This document shows positions 29,487 through 40,037 of a stretch of DNA of 64,000 nt, piece after piece (position 1 is the stretch's first letter; the number at the start of each line of letters is the position of its first letter). Location of the stretch: contig JAZHRO010000050.1 in assembly GCA_037157565.1 (NCBI GenBank), positions 40,096,501 to 40,160,500 of the forward strand. Direction: 5' to 3'. Position numbers and translations under genes: made by a program. The notes beneath the pieces were generated by a model. That model did no database searches. It saw only the letters and a program-made list of their open reading frames with translations, and was not told the DNA's origin. This DNA is from Thalassia testudinum. Its lineage: Eukaryota > Streptophyta > Magnoliopsida > Alismatales > Hydrocharitaceae.

Positions 29487-32160
29487 GAGATTAGAATTCT
29501 CTCTTGGAATGTTCATGGGCTACACAATAGAGTTCGGAGGGCCTCCCTATCGAGATATCTGATGGAGTGGGAGATTGATTGTGCACTTATTCAAGAAACT
29601 CATAATAAGAAGGAAGAGAGTAAGGTATGGAATAAGTTGCTGATGTCATGAAGAGCTGAGTGTGCGGTGCTCAATTTGCAGGGGAGATCTGGTGGTATTT
29701 CTTTTTGGTGGAGAAAGGCATGTCTACAAGTGGTGGAGATCCATTAATCAAGGCATATGATAATGTGTAAATGCAAGAGGGTGCAGGGGGACGTAGAATG
29801 TTTCATTAGAGGAGTTTATGGTCCTTGTGTTGCTTCTGTTCGGCATGAGTTGTGGGAGGATCTTTCTGAAATAGCAGTCCACGCACAAGGGACTCCATGG
29901 CTAGTGGGTGGTGATTTTAACTATGTTTTGACAGGGATGAACAGACCAAGTGGCATGGTGGACAGTGCATCTCTTGGTTTTCAATTGACGATACAATATT
30001 TGGGCTTGAATGAGTTTTTATCTTCAGGAGTAGAGTACACTTGGAGAAATGGAAACAACCTGATATCTAAGCTAGATAAATTCTTTGGGAATGCAGACCT
30101 CTTGGACAAATTCTAGCTATCATCTATATCTGGTTTAGAGCACCCCTTCTTAGATCATACACCCTTGGTCAGGGATAGTGGTGAGCATACACATATAGGG
30201 TCATACTTCAAGTTTAGAAGATCTTGGCTAAGTGAACCAAGCTTTTGTGAAAGTTTAGAAGCGTGGTGGAGGGCCAAACAGGTGGAAGGTACTACCACAA
30301 TCAGACTGGCGTCAAAGTTGACTTCTATGCACACCATGCTTAAGGAATATGGGACAGTGATAAGTGCACTAAGTGAGCAGAGGCGCCATGAAGCATTATT
30401 GGAAATTCAATGTTTAGATGCAACGGAGTCATTATCTCCTTTGACCAACCAAGAACTGGAAATAAGGAGCGGTTGGCAAGAGGTGGTAGTGGAGGAGGAT
30501 TTAAAGCGTGAAATGGATTGGCGTGAACATTCAAGGCAACATTGGCTCAAAGAAGGGGATGCCAGCAAAATGTATTTCCACCTTGCAGCTAGCTCACGCA
30601 GAACATAGAACTTGATATCTTCTATTGTCAAGGGTGATTAGAGAATCTCTTCCTTGCAGGAGATCAGGTCTGAAGCCATCAAATACTTCAAGGATTCCTC
30701 ACAGGCAGCAGATAGGGGACAATGGAGAATGGTAGCAAGTGCTTCTCCTCTAATTTAGAAGATCAGGCCAATAGATTGATTACAGCCATCTCTAAAAAAG
30801 AAGTGGATGCTATTAGTGAATTGGATAATGACGGCTCACCAGGTCCGGGTGGTGTTAGTTTCTTTCTACAAAGAACTGTGGAATTTGCTAGGTGAGGAGG
30901 TAATAGAGGCTATTAGGGAATTTGAGCAAGGAAATTATGGGTTTGATAAGATAAATCGGTCATATCTTTTTCTTCTACCGAAGAAACAAGGCGCGGATAG
31001 ATTTTCAGAGTTTAGACCTATTGCACTCTCGAACACCATCTATTTGGTGGTAAGCAAAGTCTTGGCGAATAGACTTCGAACTGTCCTACATTATCAAATT
31101 CTTCCTATTCAATCAACATTTCTTCCTAATAGATCTCTATAAGAGTCTTTCATCATGGCCCAGGAGATGGTGAGTGGGTGGGGCAGGAGAAAATGCAAGG
31201 CCTTTATTTGGAAAGTGGATTTCTGAAAGTCTTATGATTCTATTTCATGGCCTTACTTATGGGAGGTATACTAAAGAAGAGGCTTCCCATTTTTATGGAT
31301 TCGGTGGATGAAGTTGTGCATCACCACAACTTCCTTCACCCCCTTGGTTAATGGTAACCCTGTGGGGCATGGATACAACAACAATGTAGAGTTAAATAAG
31401 GATGCCCACTTGCTCCAATGGTGTTTAACCTTACGGTTGACACTCTAGCTAGATACGCTTGCAGGTTATCAGAGGTTGGTTTAATCAAAGGCTATTCCAT
31501 CTCTAATAGGAGGGTCATGGCTCCAGTATTCCAATATGCCGACGATACTATTTTCTTTGTAGAAGTGACAGAACTTGAAGCCCAAGCTTTGTGGCATATG
31601 GTTAAGAACTATGGAGATATATCAGGTCTGAAATTGAACAGGGAAAAATCATCCTTTTTCTGTTTTGGACTTAATGATCAGGAGCAAGCAGCATTATCTT
31701 CTATATTGAGCACTCCATGCACTACACTTCTAATTAAATACTTGGGGCTACCTCTGCGATGCTCCAAGTTGAAGAAAAGTCATTGGAATGTATTGTTTGA
31801 CAAATTTCTATTAAATTAGAAATTTGGAATGGTCGGTATTTGTCCAAGTGAGGAAGACTTATTTTATTGAATTCTGTTATTACTTCTTTCCCGGTCTTCT
31901 ACTTCTCCATTCTCAAAGCTCCTAAGTCCATCTGGAAGCGCATTGATGTGATGTGAAAGTAGTTTTTCTGGAAGGGTACATGTCATGAAGGAAGATTTAT
32001 GCAACCTTTGAACTGGGAATAGCTATGTTTTCCTAAGGATTATGGTTGATTGGGTATAAAATCTCTTAAGGAGTTCAATGAGGCATTACTAATCAAGTGG
32101 GCAATCAATCTACACAATGGTGAAGAGAATTTATGGACTAATCTCATTAATGGTAGCTAT
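29487..32160 (+). pseudogene. LINE ORF2 remnant (endonuclease-reverse transcriptase)
   Basis: One reading frame holds most of the gene from 29487 to 31142. The endonuclease shows ILSWNVHGL, then ALIQET, WLVGGDFNYVL (about 29900) and HPFLDHTPLV (about 30140). These are the catalytic blocks of L1-type endonucleases. A linker with HWLKEGDASKMYFH follows, and then RT blocks: FRPIALSNTIY (about 31010) and, after a frameshift between 31143 and 31418, FQYADDT. The catalytic YADD is at 31535-31546. LIKYLGLPLR lies in the thumb region. In-frame stops occur at about 29650, 30114, 30609 and 31140. ORF2p would nick DNA and reverse-transcribe LINE RNA in place. This copy is inactive and lacks its 3' end. 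Confidence 0.85.
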
Positions 32161-32643
32161 GGTAGCTCTAAGTTAGGGTTAAGTTGTAGGTGGTGGATGG
32201 CCAAGGGAGTTGGAGTTTAGCTAAGCTAAGCTAAGCTAAGCTAGCTTAGCTAGTAATAGAGTAAAGGAGTAGGTAATGTGAGCTAGGGTTTGAAGAGAGG
32301 AGTAGAGGAGAAGTCTGAAGCTTGAACTAGAGCTGGAAATAGCTGAAGAGGGTGGCATGGAGCTACTCTAGCTAGCTTAGCTTGCTAGTTCTTTGCTAGC
32401 TATTAAGCCAAGCTAGAGTGAGCTGGCTTCTACCATAATGAGTGGAGGTGAGCTAGGTCTGGTGCTCCCGGGGAGGATCAAGCTAGTTGGGGTAGCTAAG
32501 GTTGCTTAGCTCAATTGAGTTGAGCTAAGTTGAATCCCTAGGAGCTAGACTTGAGCTTCCTGAGTTGAAATGAAGTCATCTTCAGTTGGTTGGAGTTGAG
32601 TAGAGCTAGATGTAGTTGGACTTGAGCTGGGTTGAACTCAAGT
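32161..32643 (-). repeat. Old A-family LTR, middle piece
   Basis: Aligns with A1 LTR positions ~1420-1915, with the AAGCT run at about 32216-32245. It overlaps by ~380 bp with the end of the copy at 10773-12311, so it is a different LTR copy. It is interrupted at 32643 by element D and resumes at 51095. Confidence 0.8.
32639..32643. repeat. Target-site duplication CAAGT, left copy
   Basis: CAAGT precedes the D LTR and recurs at 51090-51094 right after the terminal CA of the 3' LTR. Confidence 0.92.
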
Positions 32644-34155
32644 TGATATAGACACATCTATCTAGGTTAAAATGACTATTCATGCATGTTCCTAGGCTTA
32701 GATTTGCATTTCATGTTATAAATATTGCATAACATGCATCATTGTGCATTTAGAGTAGTATATATTTTGGGTTAATTAGGTTCTTTTTATGGTCAGGAGA
32801 GGAGAGGATTTACTTAAGGGCCTCAGATGGACGATCAGACCACACGGATCTGATTAATAGGATGATCGGAGTCTAACACCTCTGAAATCGTCCAGATCGG
32901 AGTCTCGTAGCATCGCATGAAGCCCGAGGAAGATCAATGGCCAGGGGGCAATGCAACATCCATAAGGGTTTTGGATGGAAAATCCGATCGTACGGATGGA
33001 TCTGGAGCAATGATCACAGTTCGACAACGCAGGAATCATCCCGATCGGAGCACCTTGGCACCCTCTACGAAAGAAAGAAGAATGGGCAGCCTAGGTGGCG
33101 CCATGTGGCACCATCCAGGTCACCCAACGTCGACCAGCAGTAGCAGCACACGCACACAGCCGCAGCTGTGCGCAGTGCACGCACACAGCCACAGCCGCGT
33201 GCAGCAGCAGCACAGCGTATGCCGCACGCACGTGATGCGTGCAAGTGGAGCACGCCAGCGGGGTGGGTGTCAGCGGGGCAGGCATGGATCTTCAACGATG
33301 CACCTTTAGTGATGCTTGCAGCTATCACTAATGGTCAGTGCACGCCAGCAAGTGGATTTAAAGGGTGGATCTTCAGCGACAGCTGCAGCGACGTTTATGG
33401 ACGTCAGTAATGACCCAGAGGCAAATTTGTTCTTCCTCCTCTATAAAAGGACCTACCCACCACCATTCCAAACCATCTCTTCCTTTATTCCTGTCACCAC
33501 CTCCAACGCTCCAGAGAGTGCTTGTCCCAAGCTCGGGATGCTCCTTTAGAGTAAAACCAAATAGTTTACCGTCCTCTCACCTTCCTTCGTGGAGCATCCT
33601 GTAGCCATCCTCTCACCGCCCTTCGAGAAGAAGATCCTCGCCGTGACGTCGTCCTTCCCCATCCTCTGTCCTCTGGCTCCGTCCTGCTTCGTCTCGCTCC
33701 TCACCACCTTCCTCCAGGCGACGTCATAGCGAGTCATCCTCCGAGCAACCATCTAGGGGGATTTCTCTCACCTCATTCTATCTTTTTATGCTTTCATAGT
33801 GTAGATTTTTCCTGTTTTCGTAGTGTAACAAACAATTCTTGATGAATAGATGATTGTTTCTCTCTCTTTCTCTCTCTCTATCTTTTATATTTGCAAGTAG
33901 ATTAGTTAGATAAGCATTTGTCGATCTGATCTCTTGCTTCCTAAAAATACCAAAAAATTAGAAAAGATAAAAACAACCAAGAACAAATAAAAACGAAGCC
34001 CGATTTTCAGGTAAAGTAAATGTCGCCTCCATTTGTTCGACCCAGAACTCCCTTAGAGTTTCGGTATAAATTTTATTTGATTGACGTGTTTTGCAATTAC
34101 GACGATAGATTACTTGTAACCTCAATTTCTAAACATGCGAAACACGGCACAACCA
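32644..34155 (+). repeat. D 5' LTR
   Basis: Starts TGATATAGACAC, ends CACAACCA. U3 contains two degenerate ~115-bp tandem units (about 32820-32940 and 32965-33065), each with ACGGAT and GATCGGAG. The TATA box TATAAAAG is at 33442-33449. A CT microsatellite lies near 33860-33890. GC-rich frames here are compositional. Confidence 0.9.
33442..33449 (+). promoter_or_regulatory. D LTR TATA box
   Basis: TATAAAAG followed by GACCTACCC. It is conserved in the 3' LTR (50375-50382), D' (23784-23791) and D'' (27071-27078, minus). Confidence 0.7.
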
Positions 34156-34158
34156 TTT

Positions 34159-34176
34159 TGGCGCTGTTGCCGGAGA
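34159..34176 (+). promoter_or_regulatory. D primer-binding site, tRNA-Asp type
   Basis: TGGCGCTGTTGCCGGAGA begins three bases past the 5' LTR and differs from the tRNA-Asp complement at two positions. Confidence 0.85.
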
Positions 34177-34617
34177 GGCAACGGAATTTACTTCATTGTT
34201 TATTGCTTTTCTTTGCATTTACATATCATTAACCCTACTTGTCTTTGATCTACTGTCTTGCAGGTACCCTAGCATGGAGATCCAAGTGCGGTAGATCGGA
34301 GTAAAGTGCGGGTAGAGTGTTTTGTAGGTGTCCCCCACACCACCCCCACCTTCGTTTTCATTCCATAATCGAATAACTCAAACCCAAATCAATTTAGGTG
34401 CTTTTTATGAACCCTAGGATAGATTTTGTTGTTTGTTTTCCACTTCCACTGACCTCTCCATCCACATAAATAAAAAAATAAAAATAAAAAAAGTGTTATC
34501 TGATTGTGGGATTTTTGAAAGCTACACACTTAATACCCACAACTTCTTATCCTAATGCGCACAATCACTTTGATTCTACCACTTAACCGGGATCCGACCT
34601 ATGGACCCGGTACACTT
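34177..34617 (+). other. D leader, first part
   Basis: Non-coding, with pyrimidine-rich and A-rich stretches. It is cut by element C at 34618 (CACTT duplicated) and continues at 45633. No gene or clear motif is seen. Confidence 0.65.
34613..34617. repeat. Target-site duplication CACTT, left copy
   Basis: CACTT precedes the C 5' LTR. The right copy is 45628-45632. Confidence 0.92.
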
Positions 34618-36156
34618 TGATTAGCCCATAGTTGTGGGCTATTTAAGTATTTAAGTGCCTACACATTAGGTTAATTCTAACATTTATTTAGTATAAATTA
34701 GGATGTAAATAGATTAATTCATAGTTTTAATCTAATTACATAATCCATACATTGCATTCATATCTTAAGTGCATTTAGAATTAGCTTAAAATAGCATTCA
34801 TCTAATTAGATAACCAATTAGGTATATTATTTTTATTAACATAGAAGTTGAGGGTCTATACATAAATAACCCTAATATTTTAATAATATTTTCTTTATTC
34901 GTCTTCTTTCAGAACGGCTGGCTGCCGCTCCAACGCCCGGGTGATGCAGTGAAGGAGCCATTCAAGGGGGAGCGGATACGGTGGATCTGGTCGGCCGCTG
35001 ATTTCAAATTTGTTCAGGCCACTACAAAAGGAGCACTGAGGCAGCCGAGCTCAGGAGGCCTCCGCCACCGACCCACCACTGTGCAGAGAGAACCTCTCTC
35101 TTCCACTCCATACTGCCGGCCTCTACCGTGGCGGCGAGTCTCCACCACCGTGGGCGTGTGGTGTGACAGGCCACACCGCCATCCGGAGCTTGCCTGCATT
35201 ACCGTGAGCACCTTAGCGTGCAACTCCCTCGCCGTTGTCGCATACCACCACCACCGAGCTACTGATCAGCCACCCTCTCAGTAACTTAAGACGTCTGGGG
35301 AATTTCCCAGACGTCTGAAGTTACCCGCTCACTTCACCGCACACGCCTGAAGTCGCCTGCAGACCCCTTCCCGCACCTGCAGAACCTTCAGCGCACCCAC
35401 GTTCGTCAACCTTCAGCTCAAACGCGCCTCAACTCTCCAACAGCCACGCCTCCTCTCAACCTCCTGCAGACCACCGCCCACGCACAACCGCGCGCCCTCT
35501 GCAGACCCTCCGCGCACCCACGCACAACCGCCTGCAGACCGCCCAACCGACCACCGCGCACGCCAGCCGCACACGGCAGCGGCAGCAGCCACCCCCGCAG
35601 CAGCAGCAGGCGGCGGACTTCACGCCAACAGGCTGCGCAAGCTGCCGGCTGCAGCACCTCCGCCGGAGCTCGTCCGGCCACCTCCGACCGCCGCGCGACT
35701 CGCCGCCACCACCTATTCGAAGCCCTTGATCCAAGGGACCTCCTCCGAGCTTCCCGCGCCCGGCCATTGGCTCCTCGTCGCGCAAGACAACGGGGAAAAA
35801 TTCCCCTGTTTTGCTACAGTAAAACGTTAATTAAAATTTACATTTTCTGCCATTGCCACATTTTAATCATATTCTATTCACTCTGCATTGCGGAAAATAT
35901 CCTGTAGTTTCTCATAATTGCCATTTCAGCATTGTTTCTTGCTTAAACCTTAATCTAAAGGCAATCTTGGCTTGGTTCTTGTCCAAATTGACTACGAACA
36001 AACATTTTTAAGTAGCGCGAATTTTAATACGTTATTGCCTCCCTGTGGATACGACCCGCTCCTCTGCGAGTGGTTATTTCTTATTAAAAATTGATTAGTC
36101 GATTTTTCCACCACATTAAACTACAAACGACTTAAAAGCGAAAGATCGACCGGTCA
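34618..36156 (+). repeat. C 5' LTR
   Basis: Starts TGATTAGCCCATAG and ends GATCGACCGGTCA. Same family as 16376-18133. It is AT-rich for the first ~300 bp, then GC-rich with CTGCAG motifs. A strong hairpin is at 35281-35324. No clear TATA box could be chosen by eye. Confidence 0.93.
35281..35324. promoter_or_regulatory. 19-bp stem hairpin in the C LTR
   Basis: Arms GTAACTTAAGACGTCTGGG and CCCAGACGTCTGAAGTTAC pair except at one position, with loop GAATTT. Each arm contains GACGTC. It is repeated in the 3' LTR (44752-44795) and in C' (17426-17469). Confidence 0.75.
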
Positions 36157-36158
36157 AA

Positions 36159-36176
36159 TGGCGCCATTGCCGGGGA
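36159..36176 (+). promoter_or_regulatory. C primer-binding site, tRNA-Asp type
   Basis: TGGCGCCATTGCCGGGGA starts two bases past the LTR and has one mismatch to the tRNA-Asp complement. Confidence 0.88.
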
Positions 36177-37407
36177 GGCAACAGACGTAATAATTTCGCC
36201 TAATTTCAGTTTGATTAATTGTCAATTGCACAGAGATTTGACCATCTATTATTTTCTTTTCTGTGCGAGAAATTTTGTGCAAGAATCAGCCACTGTGAGA
36301 GGCGACCCTTGACGTCGCCAGACGAGAAGTGGACAAGCAATTTTGAAAGGAGGAGAAGGACGAGGACGCGACGGACACCATTGTATTTAATCGCTAATTT
36401 AATTACAATAGAATTAAGACTGAAGACTTAATTTTTCATTACAGTTAGTTTGAAACCCTTGTTCTGGGGCAAATTTTGAGGGGTTTGTTCCCCGATTTTG
36501 TTTTGGACCCGTGTTGGGTAATTTTTGGGAGCCTGTTCCCTTTTCTTTAGATTTAGGTTTTTTTTTTTTTTTATTATTTCTTTTATTTGCTTGTGCATAA
36601 GTAGTTCTAAAAAAAAAATAGAAAAAGAAAAAAAATGAGCTGCCTGCTAGAAGTTGCCTGCCCTAGGACGAACCATTTAGGTCTGTATGAGTAGCCTCTA
36701 GATTTGCTTTTCTGCATTGCGCGCATTTTTGCATTGAAGATCGCTGGAGGCAAGGTACGTATTCTCTTACTTTGCATCCTATTTTTGATCACGCATTGCA
36801 TCTAGGATTTAATGCAAAGACCACAAAGTTTGTCTTGAAGCGATCTAACAAGTGGTCACATTTTTTTTTTTTTTTAGAAAAAGGACTAATTAAAGGAAGG
36901 ACATTTTAAAAACCAAGGATTTGATTTTCAAACTTGGCGTGCGATTCAAAGTTCAAAATCTTTGACGGTGTATGCACACTTATTTCACTTGCACCACGGC
37001 ACGTTTCTAGACACTCCTTAGGTTTGGAAATACTAGGACAAGAGCCCTCCTTTCGTTGGATTCTGAAGTGTTCGGAACTGGAAATCAAAGGTTTTGTAAA
37101 TCCAAAGAGGGGGATACCCTGTCACGGATTTTTGGGGGTAGTTGAGGAGCACCGCGAAAGCACAGCTTCAAAGGAAGGCTTAGGCCTACTTGCATCCCTC
37201 GATCTTCCGTCTTTGGATTTACTTGACCATTTGAGATTTAGGGAAGAACACCTAAGCTCCAACTAGGTCTTTTTAGGCGAGCCGTAGGTCGACAATAGGC
37301 GCATAAATTGATTGAACAAATTGTATTGTCACCAGCAATCTGACTTAAAATCAAAAGCCTAAATCTGTAAAGACCAAACAAGTCCGTTTGAATTGTGTTT
37401 GTAGTGC
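36177..37407 (+). other. C leader
   Basis: A 1.2-kb leader before the gag ATG at 37408. The stretch 36478-37385 is shared with C' (minus strand). It contains poly-T and poly-A tracts and a 110-codon open frame (36934-37266) that lacks an ATG. Packaging and dimerisation signals are expected here, and conservation between C and C' supports a cis role. Confidence 0.7.
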
Positions 37408-40028
37408 ATGCTTGGTAGGCGTTCTCTTAGGAGACAACTTGTATTTGATCCTGAACCGGAAAGAATCCTAAGAAAAGACCTCCCAAGGGTAGAAATGGCC
37501 GGTCAAAGGAGCCTTAAGGATATTTCATCCCAACCAACCAAGCTGGCCCAGCACTACGTAGACCTGGAGGGGATAATCCATATGAGATCAAAAGTAGTAC
37601 CATATCCTTGCTACCCTCCTTTTATGGTACTACTAAGGAAGACCCTTACAGGCATATTGAGGAATTCACCGAGGTCTGTTCCACGGTGAAGCTGCAGGGC
37701 GTTACTGATGACGCTTAAATGCGGACCCTTTTTCCCTTCTCCCTAAAGGACAAAGCCAAGTATTGGTATCACACCCTTGATAATTTAAATACTTGGGATG
37801 CCCTGAAAAAGGAGTTTTTGAAGAAGTACTTCCCCATGAGCAAAACAAATCACTTTAGGAGGGAAATCATGAGTTTTGCTCAAAAGGATGGGGAATCTTT
37901 CCATGATGCGTGGGAGCGCTTTAACGATTTGCTGAGACTTTGCCCACATCACCAGGTGCCTAAATGGCAACTGGTTGAAAGGTTCTACACCGGACTTAAT
38001 GATTCGCATAGGCAAACTGTGGATGGTGCCTGTGCAGGAACCTTTCTATCTAAGACTGAGGATGAAGCTTGGAACTTATTTGATACTTTGAGTGAGAATT
38101 CTATTCACTTGAATTCTGCCTACATGGATAGAAAGCCCACTCTCATGCAAAGAAAGTTGGAGGCGAATGAAGCAAGGGAAACCCAGAATTTAGCTTATCA
38201 AATTCAATTACTGAATCAAAACATGGAAAGGCTTATGTCGAACCCGAGTTCATTCACACCTAACACCTCCACATCCCAAGCTTCCGAATGTGTAATTTGT
38301 CAAGGCAATACACACGCCACTGTGGATTGCCACTTAGCCTCCCAATTCCCTGAGCTTGTACAAGCAGATTTGAATGCCGCTCAAGGGTTCCGTCCAAGAC
38401 CTCGTAATGATCCTTTCTCCAACACTTATAATGAGGGATGGAGGAACCACCCAAACTTTTCATGGAGACAAGGAAATGTCTCAAATTCAGGGAATTACAA
38501 ACCGCAATCCTTTCAAAACCATCAAATGAACCAACCTCAGACCTTTGCCCAACCTAAAACCTCTGAGATGGATGAATTGAAGGCGATATTGAAAACTATG
38601 CAAGAAAGTCAAAGTGCCATCATCCAATCTCATGACAAGGCTATACATGAGATGAAATCACAAATTGGACACCTTGTTGAGGCCGTTAGACAGAGGGAGA
38701 CTGGGAAGTTTCCAAGTGCTGCTGAGGAAAATCCTAAAGGAAAAGGGATTGTCTTTAGGGAGCATGCTCAGGCGGTGACTATTCTGAGAAGTGGGAAAGA
38801 AATTTCCAAACCCGATGCTCCTATAGTCTCACCCCCTAAAAAAACATCCACCCCGACTTTCACCCCCACCGAAGAAGATTTGCCCAAGTCTCCTCCGCTT
38901 GAAATCACCTCACCGGAAGAAGTTGCCCCCGTTCCACCCCTTACTCGACATGACAACCCTTCCACCCAGAGATTGAGAGTGCCATTTCCAGAGTGCTTAT
39001 CCACCTTTGGGCAGACTTCTGCTGGCTCATCTGGAGCCAAAGATAAGACGGATGAGATTATGGAAACTTTCAAGCAAGTGCAGATTAACCTGCCTTTGCT
39101 TGAAGCTATCAGGCAGATTCCGTCTTATGCCCGCTTCTTAAAGGACTTGTGCACGAAAAAGCGGCAATCTAGAAAACAGGTCCAGTCTAAAGTTGTCCTG
39201 CCTGATTCTGTTAGCTCAATTGTTCAACATGGCACACCTCCGAAACTTAAGGACCCAGGGGCCCCATATATCTCTGTAGTTATTGGTGACTTACAAATTG
39301 ATGAGGCTCTGCTTGATCTGGGTGCGGGGGTGAACATCCTTCCGAGCTATGTATATGAACAAGTTGGGGGAGGCAATCTGAAGCCTAGCCCTGTAGTTCT
39401 TCAAGTTGCTGATCGATCACTTAAGACACCACGGGGAATTTTGGAAGATGTCCTCGTAAGAGTGGAGGATTTCTTCTTTCCCGTTGACTTCTTAGTTTTG
39501 GACACTGACCCTACCAACAAGCCAACCAAACCCTCCATCATTTTGGGCCGCCCCTTCCTTGCAACTTCCCATGCTTCAATTAATTGCAATACTGGGGCAT
39601 TGAAAATGGGCTTTGGGAATAGGAAAATCCGGCTTAATGTGTTTGATGCTTACAAACAAGCTGGACTTGAGGATTGTTCTCAAGTTGAGGTGATAGATGA
39701 CCTGATTGAAGAGGCAACTCCTGCAATGTTATGTGATGACCCCCTTCAGCATGTCATGCTAAATGAGCATTCCCATCTCTTGGAGGAATGTGAAGGGGAT
39801 ATACTAGAACTAGAGGAATTGCTAGGAGTTTCTGCTGAGTCTCTTCCCCTATCATTTCCGCCGAAGGTAGATTTGCTACCTGAGATGGGGACATCTATTA
39901 TGAAACCCTCAACCATACAAGCCCCCAACCTTGAGTTGAAACCCCTCCCTGACACTCTCAAGTATGTTTTCCCAGGTGCCAATGATACGCTCCCAGTTAT
40001 CATTTCGGCTGTGCTGTCTGAGGCATAG
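37408..40028 (+). CDS. Gag-protease of element C, damaged near its start
   Basis: The ATG at 37408 opens the gag N-terminus (MLGRRSLRRQL). Homology then moves to the frame of 37719 through a frameshift at about 37560-37610, and a TAA at 37716-37718 interrupts it. From 37719 the frame is open for 769 codons (positions counted from there). The Gag core spans ~1-110 (SLKDKAKYWYHTL, FHDAWERFNDLLRLCPHH, FYTGL). A CCHC zinc knuckle CVICQGNTHATVDC is at 191-204, and a coiled-coil-like stretch at 280-330. The TILRSGK box is at ~354-360 and the helical block at ~445-480. The retropepsin is at ~510-645, with DLGAG at 533-537 and ILGRPFL at 608-614. Gag forms the particle and protease matures it. It ends in TAG and continues in the same frame as pol. 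Confidence 0.88.
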
Positions 40029-40037
40029 GAGGGAGCC

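Larger units (their letters stand above)
28069..32160 (+). mobile_element. Decayed plant LINE (L1-like)
   Basis: About 4.1 kb holding an ORF1 fragment with a zinc knuckle, an apurinic-type endonuclease and a reverse transcriptase in the usual non-LTR order. There are many stops and frameshifts. No poly-A tail or target duplication is visible: the left end abuts D'' sequence and the right end (~32160) runs into an A-family LTR piece. Both edges are estimates. Confidence 0.8.

Noticed and set aside
35418..35785. Cys/Arg/Ala/Gly-rich frames in the C LTRs and C' LTR, looking like zinc-binding proteins
   Set aside because: They lie inside LTRs on the antisense side, are GC-rich by composition, and show no known pattern.
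36934..37266. A 110-codon open frame in the C leader, near-identical in C' (21427-21759), possible small protein
   Set aside because: It has no ATG (the frame opens at TTG) and the two leaders are alike as DNA throughout, so conservation of the frame needs no protein.
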